Shown here in pieces: positions 40,030 to 49,649 of a stretch of 64,000 nucleotides of DNA. The DNA comes from CALWZE01 sp036644375 (GTDB lineage: Bacteria > Bacillota > Clostridia > Oscillospirales > Ruminococcaceae). Within the stretch, counting starts at the first letter, position 1, and each line of letters opens with the position of its first letter. A program made the position numbers and the translations under genes. A model generated the notes under the pieces. It ran no database searches and had not been told where the DNA came from. It saw only the letters and a program-made list of their open reading frames with translations. Location of the stretch: assembly GCA_036644375.1 (NCBI GenBank), contig JAVXQD010000003.1, forward strand, positions 31,782 through 95,781, in the 5' to 3' direction.

Positions 40030-41514
40030 CTATAGGGTTATGCCCTGCTTGAAAATAGCAAATTCGCTGTAGCTTGCAGTTTCAGAGCGGGTTGTGCGCC
40101 CGTTTGCCGTTTCAATGACCAAATCAAACAAATCATCGGCGAGACTTTTCAGAGGAATACCGTTTATGAGCATTCCCGCATTAAAATCTATCCAGTTTGT
40201 CTTGTGTGTGGAAAGAGCGGTGTTGCTTGATATTTTCAGTGTGGGTACGCCTGTGCCGAGCGGGGTTCCTCGCCCCGTAGTAAATAGGACTATCTGTGCG
40301 CCGGAGAGCATAAGCGCCGTTGAGCTCACCATATCATTGCCGGGTGCCTTAAGAAGATTTACTCCGGGCTTACATACCGGCTCGGTGTAGTCCAATACAT
40401 CGACTATTGTGCCAGTTCCACCCTTTTGCACACATCCGCAGCTTTTGTCCTCAAGCGTTGTAATCCCTCCGAGCTTGTTTCCGGGAGACGGATTTTCATA
40501 GACTGCAAGATTATGCGAGGTGAAGTATTGCTTAAAATCATCGACGAGCTTTACCGCCCGATTAAACACATCTTTTGATTCGCAGCGATTAAACAGCAGT
40601 TCCTCGGCACCAAACATTTCAGGAACCTCGGTGAGAATTGTTGTGCCGCCGCATTTGATAAGCTTGTTGGAAAATTTCCCGACAAGAGGGTTGGCGCTTA
40701 TACCGGAAAGACCGTCGCTTCCGCCGCATTTCAGTCCTACTATAAGCTTTGAAACCGAGATGTGCTCTCTTGTGAATTTTGAGGCATAGTCCACAAGCCC
40801 CGTCAGAATTTCTATGCCCTCTGCAATTTCATCCTCAACACTCTGACATTCGAGAAATTTCACGCGGTCGGGGTCGGTTTTGCCTAAAACTTTTTGGAAT
40901 TCACGGATGTTGTTATTTTCACAGCCTAAGCCGAGAACAAGAACCGCGCCGGCATTTGGGTGACGCACAAGTGCTGCAAGCGCTTTTTGAGTGTTCAATT
41001 GATCCTCACCCATCTGACTGCATCCATAGGGGTGATTAAAAATACGCACATTATCCACACGTCCCTTTGCGTAGTCCTGAATACCTGAGCTAAGGGCGGT
41101 GGCAATTGAGTTTACACACCCGACAGTTGGTACAATCCACACCTCATTGCGCACGCCGACGCTTCCGTCGGCGCGCAAATACCCCTTGAAGGTTCGTGCG
41201 CTCGACCCTGAAAAACAGGTGTCGCCGCTAAGCGGCTGAAAGTTATATTTGGTTTCCTCGTTAAGCCGTGTGACAACATTGTGCGTGTGCACCCAAGTCC
41301 CCTCGTGAATCAAAGCGGTAGCTTTTCCGATTACACAGCCGTACTTAATTATGTCGCTGCCCTTCGGAATTGAGGTGACAGAGAACTTATGTCCTGAAGG
41401 GATATCACTGTTGATTTTGCAATTCAATGAATCAAGGGTCACAGTATCCCCTTTTTTCAGGTCGCAGAGAGCGACTGCAACATTGTCAATTGAATTGATC
41501 TTTATTGCCTGCAT
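40030..41514 (-). CDS. uxaA: Altronate dehydratase
   Basis: A 494-residue enzyme of the UxaA/GarD family, dehydrating D-altronate to 2-keto-3-deoxygluconate. The N-terminal SAF domain occupies residues 1-95 (GTWVHTHNVVTRL) and the catalytic part begins GYLRADGSVGVRNEVWIVP, with NHPYGCSQMGEDQ, GLGCENNNI, GLKCGGSDGLSGI and LTTGRGTPLG-type iron-binding segments (VLFTTGRGTPLG). Full length in a single gene. It follows uxaB on the same strand with 123 bases between and precedes kdgK. Confidence 0.93.
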   Translation of the reverse strand: MQAIKINSIDNVAVALCDLKKGDTVTLDSLNCKINSDIPSGHKFSVTSIPKGSDIIKYGCVIGKATALIHEGTWVHTHNVVTRLNEETKYNFQPLSGDTCFSGSSARTFKGYLRADGSVGVRNEVWIVPTVGCVNSIATALSSGIQDYAKGRVDNVRIFNHPYGCSQMGEDQLNTQKALAALVRHPNAGAVLVLGLGCENNNIREFQKVLGKTDPDRVKFLECQSVEDEIAEGIEILTGLVDYASKFTREHISVSKLIVGLKCGGSDGLSGISANPLVGKFSNKLIKCGGTTILTEVPEMFGAEELLFNRCESKDVFNRAVKLVDDFKQYFTSHNLAVYENPSPGNKLGGITTLEDKSCGCVQKGGTGTIVDVLDYTEPVCKPGVNLLKAPGNDMVSSTALMLSGAQIVLFTTGRGTPLGTGVPTLKISSNTALSTHKTNWIDFNAGMLINGIPLKSLADDLFDLVIETANGRTTRSETASYSEFAIFKQGITL

Positions 41515-41637
41515 GTCTAATCCTCCGGAGCTTTATGGTATTTAAAATCAAAAAGGAATCGCCTAATGGCTCCCGAACCGGCTTGAATTCAGACTCTGAT
41601 ACAGGTTCGGGACGCTGTATTGACGCGCAAAAACTCT

Positions 41638-43125
41638 TTAAGCGTTCGCGCTTTCCATGGCTGCGCGCATCGACTGTGTGCGCATTGTGTCAAGGTAAGC
41701 GGCTGCCATGTCGCAAAATCCGTCAACTGCGCTGAGATCAATTCCCCACATAGCTGTGTTTGAGGCGACAGCCTTTACATACTCAGCGCTTGAAAGCCTG
41801 CTGTTTTTCAGGAAAAATTCAAGATTCGAACGATCGTCCTTGACTGTGTAAACCTCGCCTGCGCGAACTGCGTGAAGCTCTGTGCCGACGAGCTCTGTGC
41901 CGGTATAAAAAGCGAGAAGTGCAGCAAAAGAAAAGACAATTTTGCGCGGAAGACGGTGCTTGATTTCAATATATTCAAGCATGCTCGGCATTACCCGCGC
42001 TTTCCATTTGGATACGCTGTTGAGAGAAATATCAAGCAGCCGATGGTCTATGAATGGATTTTTAAAGCGCTCGATTACCGAGGATGAAAACGATGTCAGC
42101 TCATCGAGCGGAAGAGGAATGACGGGAATTATTTCGTCATTTAAAAGAGAGCTGATAAATTTCGATATATCCTCATCGTTCATGCAGTCCCGTACGATAT
42201 CATAATCCATCAAATAGGCTGCCAAAACGGTTGAGGTATGTGCGCCGTTTAGAATTCTGACCTTGCGCTTTTTATACGGTTTGTGGTCTCCGCACACGAG
42301 AATGGGGAGCCCTGAGTCCGCTAACTTAAGCTCGGTTTTGACCGAATCGGGTGCTTCAATCACCCAGAATCCGAAAATTTCGGCTGTGTCAAGAAGGCTG
42401 TCAAGATAACCGTTCTGCTCGTTGAGCCGAGAGGCTTCTGCGCGCGGATAACCTGTTGTAATTCGATCAACAAGAGTGTTGCAAAACAGGTTGCTGTTTA
42501 GCACCCACGTCTTGAATTTGTCGGAAAGTCCCCACATATCGGCGTATTTGAGGACAAGCTTCTCAAGCTCTTTTCCGTTGTTGTCAATCAACTCACACGA
42601 GAGAATCACAAAGCCCTTGTCGTCAGCACCGTCAAAAGCCGTGAACCGCTCAAAAAGAAAGCGTGTCAGTTTAGCGGGAAATGAAACGGCGGGTGCGTCG
42701 TCAAAGCGGCATGAGGGGTCAAATGCAATTCCCGCCTCGGTCGTGTTGGACACGATAAAGCGAAGCAGGGGGTTGTGCGCGTTTTCCATAAATGCGCTGA
42801 AATCGGAATACGGATTAATGCAGCGGCTGATGCTGCTGATTATGCGCTTTTTATTTACGGATACACCGTTTTCAAAGCCGCGAAGGTAGAGGGTATACAG
42901 CCCGTCCTGTTCATTTATCATATCCGCAAGTCCGTTTGCGATTGGTTGTACAACCACGACCTTGCTGTCAAAAGAGCATTTTTCGTTCAAAATATCCACA
43001 AAATAATCGACAAACGCACGCAGAAAATTTCCCTCGCCGAATTGAAGGATTCGTTCCGGAGCCTCCCTCAAAAGATATCCGTTATATCCGCTGCTTTCTA
43101 AAAGAGAATAGCTGAGCTTTTCCAT
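41638..43125 (-). CDS. uxaB: Tagaturonate reductase (altronate oxidoreductase)
   Basis: A 495-residue long-chain dehydrogenase of the mannitol dehydrogenase family, reducing D-tagaturonate to D-altronate. The nucleotide-binding region begins ERILQFGEGNFLRAFVDYF; the catalytic Lys, Asn and His lie in KVRILNGAHTSTVLAAYL. HRLPRKIVFSFAALLAFYTG near residue 395 is characteristic for UxaB. It lies between the zinc dehydrogenase and uxaA, giving an oxidation, reduction, dehydration series. ATG is preceded by AAGGAATGG. Confidence 0.9.
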   Translation of the reverse strand: MEKLSYSLLESSGYNGYLLREAPERILQFGEGNFLRAFVDYFVDILNEKCSFDSKVVVVQPIANGLADMINEQDGLYTLYLRGFENGVSVNKKRIISSISRCINPYSDFSAFMENAHNPLLRFIVSNTTEAGIAFDPSCRFDDAPAVSFPAKLTRFLFERFTAFDGADDKGFVILSCELIDNNGKELEKLVLKYADMWGLSDKFKTWVLNSNLFCNTLVDRITTGYPRAEASRLNEQNGYLDSLLDTAEIFGFWVIEAPDSVKTELKLADSGLPILVCGDHKPYKKRKVRILNGAHTSTVLAAYLMDYDIVRDCMNDEDISKFISSLLNDEIIPVIPLPLDELTSFSSSVIERFKNPFIDHRLLDISLNSVSKWKARVMPSMLEYIEIKHRLPRKIVFSFAALLAFYTGTELVGTELHAVRAGEVYTVKDDRSNLEFFLKNSRLSSAEYVKAVASNTAMWGIDLSAVDGFCDMAAAYLDTMRTQSMRAAMESANA

Positions 43126-43142
43126 TCCTTACACCTCAATTT

Positions 43143-44162
43143 TTAAAATTTAAGAATAACCTTCAGCATTTCACCGCTGTGTGCATCAAAATCCGCAAAT
43201 GCTTTTGCGGCATCTTCAAACGCGTATTCATTTGTGACAATTTTTTCAATATTGACTCGTCCACTTTTTACAATCTCAATCAGTGAAGTAAAATCCTCTT
43301 TCAAGGCGTTGCGTGATCCGAAAATATTAAGCTCCTTTTTCTGAATCACCGTAAAATTGAAATCCAGATTTTTTTTGCCGATTCCTATCAAAACAACGCG
43401 CCCGCCGAACGCTGCGGCATCAATGCAGTTTTGAAAGGTAGCGGGCATGCCGACAGCCTCAATCGCAACATCAAATCCTCGCCCGTTTGTCGCATTATTC
43501 ACCTTTTGCTCAAAGGACGCATTATCGTCATTGAGGATAACCTCGTCCGCACCGAAGGATTTGCTAAGCTTAAGCTTGTCAGACGAAATGTCGCACACGG
43601 TTACGTGCGCGCCGAACTGCTTTGCGGAAACGGCAGCGAGAATGCCGATTGTGCCGGAGCCGACGACAAGCACATGATCACCCGGCTTTATATTTGCGCG
43701 CTTTGCACCGTGATAGCTGATACAAAACGGCTCAATAAGGGTGAGCTGACGCGCGGTCAGACCCTTGCCGTCATATATGCGCTCTATCGGCATTGTTATA
43801 TATTGCGAAAAAGCACCCTCACGCTGAACACCCATCGTCTCGTTTGAGGTACAGCAATTTACCATGCCTCTCTCGCAGGAATAACATTTGGTGCAATTGA
43901 AATACGGGTTGCAGGTAACAGTCATGCCGGGTTTAAGACCGAACTCATTGTCATCAATCTCGATTATTTCAGCGGAAAATTCATGCCCCGGAAGTCTCGG
44001 ATATGAAACATATGCAAAGGTTCCGCGGTAGCTTCCGAGGTCAGAACCGCAAATGCCGCCATACAGCACCTTGAGCAGTGCCTCTCCCTTCTTTCGGACA
44101 GGCATTTCGCTGTCGGATATTCGCACATGTCCGGGCTTGTCGATTATAATTGATTTGTTCAT
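43143..44162 (-). CDS. Zinc-dependent dehydrogenase, L-galactonate/L-gulonate 5-dehydrogenase type
   Basis: A 339-residue medium-chain dehydrogenase. Catalytic zinc ligands are in GGICGSDLG and GHEFSAEIIE; the structural zinc cysteines are in CTKCYSCERGMVNCC; the NAD fold is VLVVGSGTIGILAAV. It resembles LgoD (YjjN) of E. coli, which oxidises L-galactonate to D-tagaturonate, the very substrate of the uxaB product downstream. L-gulonate or another aldonate is the main alternative. It is first in the leftward operon, behind a strong promoter with an operator on its start site. Confidence 0.82.
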   Translation of the reverse strand: MNKSIIIDKPGHVRISDSEMPVRKKGEALLKVLYGGICGSDLGSYRGTFAYVSYPRLPGHEFSAEIIEIDDNEFGLKPGMTVTCNPYFNCTKCYSCERGMVNCCTSNETMGVQREGAFSQYITMPIERIYDGKGLTARQLTLIEPFCISYHGAKRANIKPGDHVLVVGSGTIGILAAVSAKQFGAHVTVCDISSDKLKLSKSFGADEVILNDDNASFEQKVNNATNGRGFDVAIEAVGMPATFQNCIDAAAFGGRVVLIGIGKKNLDFNFTVIQKKELNIFGSRNALKEDFTSLIEIVKSGRVNIEKIVTNEYAFEDAAKAFADFDAHSGEMLKVILKF

Positions 44163-44211
44163 TGGACGCGGTTTCCTTTCAGGTTACAAGAGTGACGTTA
44201 TTGCATAATCT

Positions 44212-44254
44212 TTGTATACAACACAATTTTAAGCCTATATAACTGCAAAGTCAA
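44212..44254 (-). promoter_or_regulatory. Promoter and UxuR-like operator of the hexuronate operon
   Basis: On the minus strand TTGACT (44249-44254), 17 bases, TAAAAT (44226-44231). The expected start near 44219 falls within the perfect palindrome TTGTATACAA (44212-44221), which is close to the TTGGTATACCAA half-sites bound by UxuR/ExuR-type GntR proteins. The divergent gntR gene is the likely source of the regulator. Confidence 0.7.
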
Positions 44255-44322
44255 TAGGACAACAGTGACAAAAAGAAAAAATTAAATTAAGCACTGCGCA
44301 CAAATATGTCCCCGCGCTTTTG

Positions 44323-44351
44323 TTGCACGGAATGATTTTTTGAGCTATAGT
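44323..44351 (+). promoter_or_regulatory. Promoter of the first gntR gene
   Basis: TTGCAC (44323-44328), 17 bases, TATAGT (44346-44351). Start near 44358, about 30 bases before the ATG at 44388, which argues against the upstream start codons at 44340. Confidence 0.65.
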
Positions 44352-44387
44352 ATAAATGATTTAAAGTCAATAAGAAAGCGGAGACTG

Positions 44388-45044
44388 ATGATGAGGGAGA
44401 GCAACCTTAAAGAAAAGGCTTATGCAAAAATCAAAGAGAATATAATTTCACTTGCATATGCACCCGGAGAGTTTCTGAACGAAACTCAGCTCAGCGAGGA
44501 AATCGGAGTGAGCAGAACTCCTGTGCGTGAGGCTCTGAACCATCTTGAAAAAGAGAATTTGGTGAGAGTTATCCCAAAACGCGGAGTTATGGTCAGTGAG
44601 ATAAATATCGCTGACATAATGGATATATATCAAGTGAGAGAGCTGTTGGAGCCTGACATTATCAGGCTATATGCAAAATCAATCGACAAGCTGCTGCTTG
44701 AGACAATCCGTGAAAAAATCATAAGCTCACAGCACAGTCAGCTGAGCTATGAGGAGCAGTACAAAATTGATTCTATTCTGCATCAGGTGCTTTTGGATGC
44801 GAATAGGAACAAGTATTTTGCAGCGGTCCTCGGGACAGTTTTCGACCAAAATCAAAGGCTTAGAATAATGACCGCCCGCACTATAAAGGAGCGGCTGTCT
44901 CAGACGCATATTGAGCACGCAAGGATTGTGGACCTGCTTCTTGCGGATGATTACGATGCGGCGGCAGATGCTATGCTGCTTCATCTCAAGCAATCCTGTG
45001 AAGCTTCCGTACAATGTATGATGAGGGTACAGGTGGAGCAATAA
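44388..45044 (+). CDS. GntR-family (FCD-type) regulator, probable hexuronate repressor
   Basis: A 218-residue regulator beginning at ATG 44388 (GCGGAG upstream, promoter 44323-44351). The winged helix has YAPGEFLNETQLSEEIGVSR followed by TPVREALNHLEKENLV (residues ~20-60). The C-terminal FCD domain (about 90-215) is helical and includes DSILHQVLLDANRNKYF, with a metal-binding His. It is divergent from the zinc dehydrogenase/uxaBA/kdgK operon whose start site carries a TTGTATACAA palindrome, so it most likely represses that operon until a sugar acid binds. Confidence 0.88.
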   Translation: MMRESNLKEKAYAKIKENIISLAYAPGEFLNETQLSEEIGVSRTPVREALNHLEKENLVRVIPKRGVMVSEINIADIMDIYQVRELLEPDIIRLYAKSIDKLLLETIREKIISSQHSQLSYEEQYKIDSILHQVLLDANRNKYFAAVLGTVFDQNQRLRIMTARTIKERLSQTHIEHARIVDLLLADDYDAAADAMLLHLKQSCEASVQCMMRVQVEQ

Positions 45045-45337
45045 ATCTTTTGCGCTTGATGAATTTTGGGCAATCAGACAAAAAACGACGATGAAATCAG
45101 CAAATGGCCGCAATTATTTTTTTTGCATAAGACAGGTCATATTCCTTAAAGAAATATAAATAGCTGAGAGTGAAACAGCGCAATAGCCGATGAATGGGAA
45201 GAGAGTATCCTAAACCTATCGTTGTTAAAATGTACACGGCTGATGTTTACACTTCATAATCGTTCTGTTACAATATGCGTGAATTTAAAGAAATTATTTT
45301 TGTTTTAACCATGCAATGAAAACAAGAGGAGGCAGAA
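45045..45337. other. Intergenic region before gnd
   Basis: The 293 bases hold no gene I can support. The only clear element is the gnd promoter at 45246-45274. I see no terminator hairpin after the gntR gene. Confidence 0.45.
45246..45274 (+). promoter_or_regulatory. Promoter of gnd
   Basis: TTTACA (45246-45251), 17 bases, TACAAT (45269-45274), then a ~57-base leader to the ATG at 45338 with GAGGAGG as ribosome site. Confidence 0.65.
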
Positions 45338-46789
45338 ATGAAAAAATCGGATATCGGGCTGATCGGGCTTGCGGTAATGGGCGAAAATCTCGTTATGAAT
45401 ATGGAGAGCAAGGGCTTTACCGTAAGTGTTTTTAATCGCACGACAGAGAAGGTCAAGAGCTTTGTTGAGGGCCGTGCAAAAGGAAAGAATATTGTCGCCG
45501 CCTACAGCCTTGAGGAATTGGTCGGGCAGCTGGACAAACCGCGCAAGGTAATGATGATGGTCAAGGCGGGCGACGCGGTTGACAGCATGATAGATGTTCT
45601 CATACCCTTGATGGAAAACGGAGATATTATTATAGACGGCGGAAATTCCCATTTTCCGGATACTATACGCAGGACGGCCTATGTTGAGAGCAAGGGCTTG
45701 CTCTATGTTGGTACAGGAGTGTCCGGCGGTGAGTAGGGTGCGCTCAAGGGTCCGTCAATGATGCCGGGCGGGTCGTCCGAAGCATGGCAGTATGTCAAAC
45801 CGATATTCCAGGCAATAAGCGCAAAGGTAGAGGATGGCTCACCGTGCTGCGAGTGGGTTGGAAGCGACGGTGCGGGACATTTTGTAAAAATGGTTCACAA
45901 CGGAATAGAATATGGAGATATGCAGCTTATTTGCGAGGCTTATCAGCTGATGCGCGATTATCTCGGAATGACTCCTAATGAGATGCACGAGGTGTTTGCA
46001 AAATGGAATGAGGGGGAGCTTAACAGCTACCTGATTGAGATAACCCGGGATATTCTGGCATATAAGGATTCGGACGGTTCGCCGCTTGTTGATAAAATCC
46101 TTGATACTGCGGGACAAAAAGGAACCGGAAAATGGACGTCAATTGCAGCGTTGGACGAGGGAGTTTCCCTGACGCTTATAGGCGAAGCGGTTTTCAGCCG
46201 CTGCCTCAGCGCAATAAAGGACGAGCGTGTTGCTGCTTCAAAAATTCTCGGCGGGCCGACTCCTGAGTTCAAGGGAGACAAGGCCGCATTTATTGACGCT
46301 GTCAGAGATGCACTGTTTGCTTCGAAAATCGTCTCGTACGCGCAGGGCTATGCCCTGATGCGAACGGCGGCAAAAACGTATGGCTGGGAGCTTAACTACG
46401 GTGAGATTGCGCTCATGTGGCGCGGCGGGTGCATCATTCGCAGCATGTTCCTCGGAGATATTAAAAAAGCATTTGATAAAAATCATGAGCTTGCAAATCT
46501 GCTGCTTGATGACTATTTCAGGAACATAATCGAAAAGGCGCAGTCAGGTTGGAGAACCGTGTGCGCGAGAGCAATCGAAAACGGAATTCCCACACCCGCA
46601 ATGAGCGCGGCGCTTATCTATTATGATGGGTATCGCTGTGCAAAGCTTCCTGCAAATTTGCTTCAGGCACAGCGCGACTACTTCGGCGCGCACACCTACG
46701 AGAGACTGGACAGTGAACGCGGCAAATTTTTCCACACAAACTGGACCGGAGAGGGCGGAAATACCGCATCTTCGACATATAACGCTTAA
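45338..46789 (+). pseudogene. gnd: 6-phosphogluconate dehydrogenase interrupted by an in-frame TAG
   Basis: Read through one stop, the frame gives a full-length 483-codon Gnd, which oxidises 6-phosphogluconate to ribulose 5-phosphate. GLAVMGENLVMNM (NADP site) and GGNSHFPDT lie before the break; GHFVKMVHNGIEYGDMQ with the catalytic Lys and Asn lies after it. The break is TAG at 45734-45736, in VSGGE-stop-GALKGPS where Gnd proteins have VSGGEEGALKGPS, so a single GAG to TAG change explains it. Everything else appears intact, which means a very recent mutation, suppression, or a sequence error. TAG ends other genes here, so recoding is unlikely. Confidence 0.85.
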
Positions 46790-46894
46790 AGCCGAGACTG
46801 AATATTAAGATATTTCGTGTCAAATATGCCATGCAGCCGAAATGTACGTAAATTTTGCGGCACTGCTTTTTGCCTGCAGATGAAAGACAGAAAC

Positions 46895-46943
46895 ATAAAA
46901 CCGACTCCGAATGCGATTAAACAGCATTCGGAGTCGGTTTTAT
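46895..46943. terminator. Bidirectional terminator between gnd and the URO-D gene
   Basis: A perfect 20-bp stem (46895-46914 with 46924-46943; core CCGACTCCGAATGC) and a 9-base loop. Its outer A/T bases give AAAA on one side and TTTTAT on the other, so it can work for both converging genes. Confidence 0.85.
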
Positions 46944-47064
46944 AATGCGAAAATATAGTATGTGACATCAAAAGACGGCAATGGTAAAGAGCATTGAAGC
47001 TTCTCCGCAGGATTGCGCCGTGTTCGTGCTGTTGTTTTTCTCTCGGCGTCCGTTTAAAAGCCTG

Positions 47065-48150
47065 TCACCAATTTTTTCCGTCGATATACTCGAACAACTC
47101 CAGAGCGCGAGCAGGAGTTTCAGCCATAAGATTGTACATTGTGCTGTGATGGGGCAATCCATCGTACAAAACATCTATATCATGCTCGTCTATGGGACCG
47201 AGACCGTAAAGCAGCTTTTTGCCGCTCTCGATTATTTTTCGGCAAGAAGGTATGCAGTCCTCCGTAGGATATCCGAAAGATTCCCTGTTTACCTGTATGG
47301 CGGAGAGATTTTTCTGTGAAAGCAGTCCGTCAAGGTGAAAAAAGCTGATTGGATGCAGATGCACCATGGTGTAGTCGTATCCCTCAAGTATCATATCGGT
47401 CGGCTTGCGGATAAATTCATCGTAGAAAGATGGAGCCATGAGATTTGTAAGGTCATTTTGATACCACATAACAGAACCGGGTGCCCACAGATGATAAAAT
47501 CCAAAGCTGCGTCCTCCGTGAAAGCTGTCAGTGACAGCGTATTGCGCCTTTATCAGCTCACGCTGAGCATTTGCAACCATCTCGAACTTTTCGTTTATCA
47601 GCTCGGGTTCATCCATCATCGCATAAATTAAATCCTGTTGTCCTATAAGTGAGCCGACAGTGTCGGTTACGCCGCGAAGTATGGGCTCTCCAATCGGAAA
47701 TCGGCCCGCGCTGAGCAGATTGAGCTTTTGTGAAAACTCAATGTATTTTTGAAACCAAGGATTTTCTCTGTCAAAGCGGACTTTTTTCAGATCATCCGTA
47801 TCGCTGATTATCGGCTTTGTAAAAAAGCTGTCCTCGCCGCCGACAACGACAGCGCCGAAGATAGCCTCGAGCCAAGGTATACCTGTGCACGGCTCGGCGG
47901 TAAAGATGCAATCCTGAGGCAGCTGCTCCAACTCCTGAAACATACGCTCGTAGTCCGCAAGATAATCATCGACGATGATCTCCTCAGGCTTTAAGATTCT
48001 GTTTTTTTCAAGAAGAGGCAGATTTGCTTTGAATTGTTTGGAAAAAAATACCTGACCCAGCCTCATGCACAGCAAAGGCCTGCTTTGATGCTCCCCGTTC
48101 CAGAAAATCAGGTGGCGCTTGATTTTTTCCTCGATTGACAGTGTGTTCAT
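47065..48150 (-). CDS. Uroporphyrinogen-decarboxylase-superfamily protein (first)
   Basis: A 361-residue TIM-barrel protein of the URO-D superfamily, which includes haem-pathway decarboxylases and corrinoid/CoM methyltransferases. Family marks include FTAEPCTGIPWLEAIFG and FIRKPTDMILEGYDYTMVHL. The usual zinc motif HxCG of methyltransferases is VHLHPIS here, so a methyl-transfer role is uncertain. It is not hemE: it lacks the N-terminal arginine motif and lies among sugar-acid genes. It is downstream of the LarA-like gene on the same strand (73 bases), and a second URO-D gene pairs with a second LarA-like gene at 56.6-59.2 kb. Confidence 0.75.
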   Translation of the reverse strand: MNTLSIEEKIKRHLIFWNGEHQSRPLLCMRLGQVFFSKQFKANLPLLEKNRILKPEEIIVDDYLADYERMFQELEQLPQDCIFTAEPCTGIPWLEAIFGAVVVGGEDSFFTKPIISDTDDLKKVRFDRENPWFQKYIEFSQKLNLLSAGRFPIGEPILRGVTDTVGSLIGQQDLIYAMMDEPELINEKFEMVANAQRELIKAQYAVTDSFHGGRSFGFYHLWAPGSVMWYQNDLTNLMAPSFYDEFIRKPTDMILEGYDYTMVHLHPISFFHLDGLLSQKNLSAIQVNRESFGYPTEDCIPSCRKIIESGKKLLYGLGPIDEHDIDVLYDGLPHHSTMYNLMAETPARALELFEYIDGKNW

Positions 48151-48223
48151 TTTCTTCTCCTTTATATTTTGTTTTCAGCAGCAGCCGGTATGCGCTGCCG
48201 GAAAATTTAATACTGACAGCTTG

Positions 48224-49498
48224 TCAGCTCTTTACCCGAACGAGGGTTTCTCCTCCGAAAGGAATTACGCCGACCTTTGCATCGCGTCCCTGAATTTCAA
48301 AAGCGCGATTAAGTGCATGATCAATGCTGTCGGCACGCTCAAACGTGAGCATATCACATTCCTCATCGGTAAGCCCGTCCGAAACCACGAGGACGTTTTT
48401 GATATGATCAAGAACCTGAAAATGATAGAGCGGATTGGTCACACCGACAATATCCGTGACCTTGCCGCTGTTAACGTCATTCCATACGGTTTCGGCATTT
48501 GACTTGAGGTATTTAAGCAGCATCGGCTTGTGTGCGGGTGAGTTATTGCAAAGACCCTCTTTGGGGTCGAACAGGTAAATCACAGTGCCGCCTTTTTTAA
48601 CTCCGAACATCGAAAAGCCGATAGGCTTGAAGCCCTGCCAGTAATCTACATTAGAAGGGTAAGCAGAAACAATCACGATGTCGGCAAGCTCGGGAATTTC
48701 CGGGCGCAGTGCTTTTTGTGCAAAGGCAACACCCTTGCGGTGTGCGTCAAAGTAATGACCGCAAAAAAGTCCGAGAATATTTTTTTCCGAGTCAAGAACG
48801 GTATTTACAATGAAGTCCAGACCGACAAGAGCTCCGATTTTGTCAATTACACCTCTCATATGGCAGTTTTCATTGCCGAATACCTCAAGGATAGGATATT
48901 TGGCGCCCTGAAGATGTGTTTTGTTCGTGGTTTCTCTTCCGCTCACCCCGGGCTGCAGCATTTTAGCTCCGCCGCTCCAACCGACAACATTGTGGGGCCC
49001 GATATTGCCCACAGCTATCTTATAATCGGCATCGAGGACTGCTCTGTGAATATAAAGCGGAGTCCCGTCCTCTGTATCGCCGATGAAATTGTAATCACCG
49101 TCAATTGTATAATCTATATTTACCACAGGATAGTGTGCGAGAATATCCTCGCCGAGTTTTTCCGACAGATCGGCCTTGCTCAGTGGGCGATGTGTGCCGG
49201 GCGCAGTTACAAATGTGATATTTTGAGTCTTTTTGAGCACCCTTTCGATAATGTGCGGGATGAGCACCTTGCACGGAGTAGGACGTGTAGTATCGTCAAA
49301 AATGATAACGACTCTTGCGTTCGGCTCAATGTCCGCGAGCGAGCCGGCTCCAATCGGGTTATCGAGAGCATTGCAAATAAGCTCGGTTTGACTTATACTG
49401 GAACTGTAATTTTTGTGCTCCGCAAAATAGAGAAAATTGTCATCCGGAATATTTACCGATATATTCCGCTTGCCGGTAAAAACATTAAAGTTCTTCAT
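48224..49498 (-). CDS. larA: LarA-like nickel-pincer racemase family protein (first)
   Basis: A 424-residue DUF2088/LarA-family protein, started at ATG 49498 since the 18 preceding codons lack a ribosome site. Known LarA residues can be matched: the Arg in DDTTRPTP, the His in GTHRPL, and in GPHNVVGWSGGAK the catalytic His and, ten residues on, the Lys that binds the nickel-pincer cofactor; a His lies 16 residues after it (NKTH), as in Lactiplantibacillus LarA (Lys184/His200). LarA racemises lactate; homologues act on other 2-hydroxy acids. Sugar-acid neighbours favour an aldonate-like substrate. The cofactor genes larBCE are not in this window. Confidence 0.8.
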   Translation of the reverse strand: MKNFNVFTGKRNISVNIPDDNFLYFAEHKNYSSSISQTELICNALDNPIGAGSLADIEPNARVVIIFDDTTRPTPCKVLIPHIIERVLKKTQNITFVTAPGTHRPLSKADLSEKLGEDILAHYPVVNIDYTIDGDYNFIGDTEDGTPLYIHRAVLDADYKIAVGNIGPHNVVGWSGGAKMLQPGVSGRETTNKTHLQGAKYPILEVFGNENCHMRGVIDKIGALVGLDFIVNTVLDSEKNILGLFCGHYFDAHRKGVAFAQKALRPEIPELADIVIVSAYPSNVDYWQGFKPIGFSMFGVKKGGTVIYLFDPKEGLCNNSPAHKPMLLKYLKSNAETVWNDVNSGKVTDIVGVTNPLYHFQVLDHIKNVLVVSDGLTDEECDMLTFERADSIDHALNRAFEIQGRDAKVGVIPFGGETLVRVKS

Positions 49499-49517
49499 CT
49501 GGCGACCTGTCTTTCTT

Positions 49518-49622
49518 TGATATATTACGATGAATTTCGTTGGAATAATCATAGGTCAGCTACTGCGCGTTTGTCAAATGTCGGTCCGTACAAATATGAG
49601 AGCAAAATTTGTTGATATATTA
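49518..49622. promoter_or_regulatory. Two TGATATATTA motifs in the larA-gntR divergent region
   Basis: TGATATATTA occurs at 49518-49527 and 49613-49622, 95 bases apart, one near each divergent start. Both differ by one base from the palindrome TGATATATCA in the liv promoter, and near-copies occur before the second larA gene. They are likely operators of the GntR protein encoded at 49650. Confidence 0.55.
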
Positions 49623-49649
49623 CAGAATTATTATCGCATGAGGTGAGTT

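Noticed and set aside
45734..45736. TAG read as an amino acid (pyrrolysine or amber recoding)
   Set aside because: Several intact genes (ending at 17177, 26055 and 62625) stop at TAG, and the site is an ordinary Glu in Gnd proteins.
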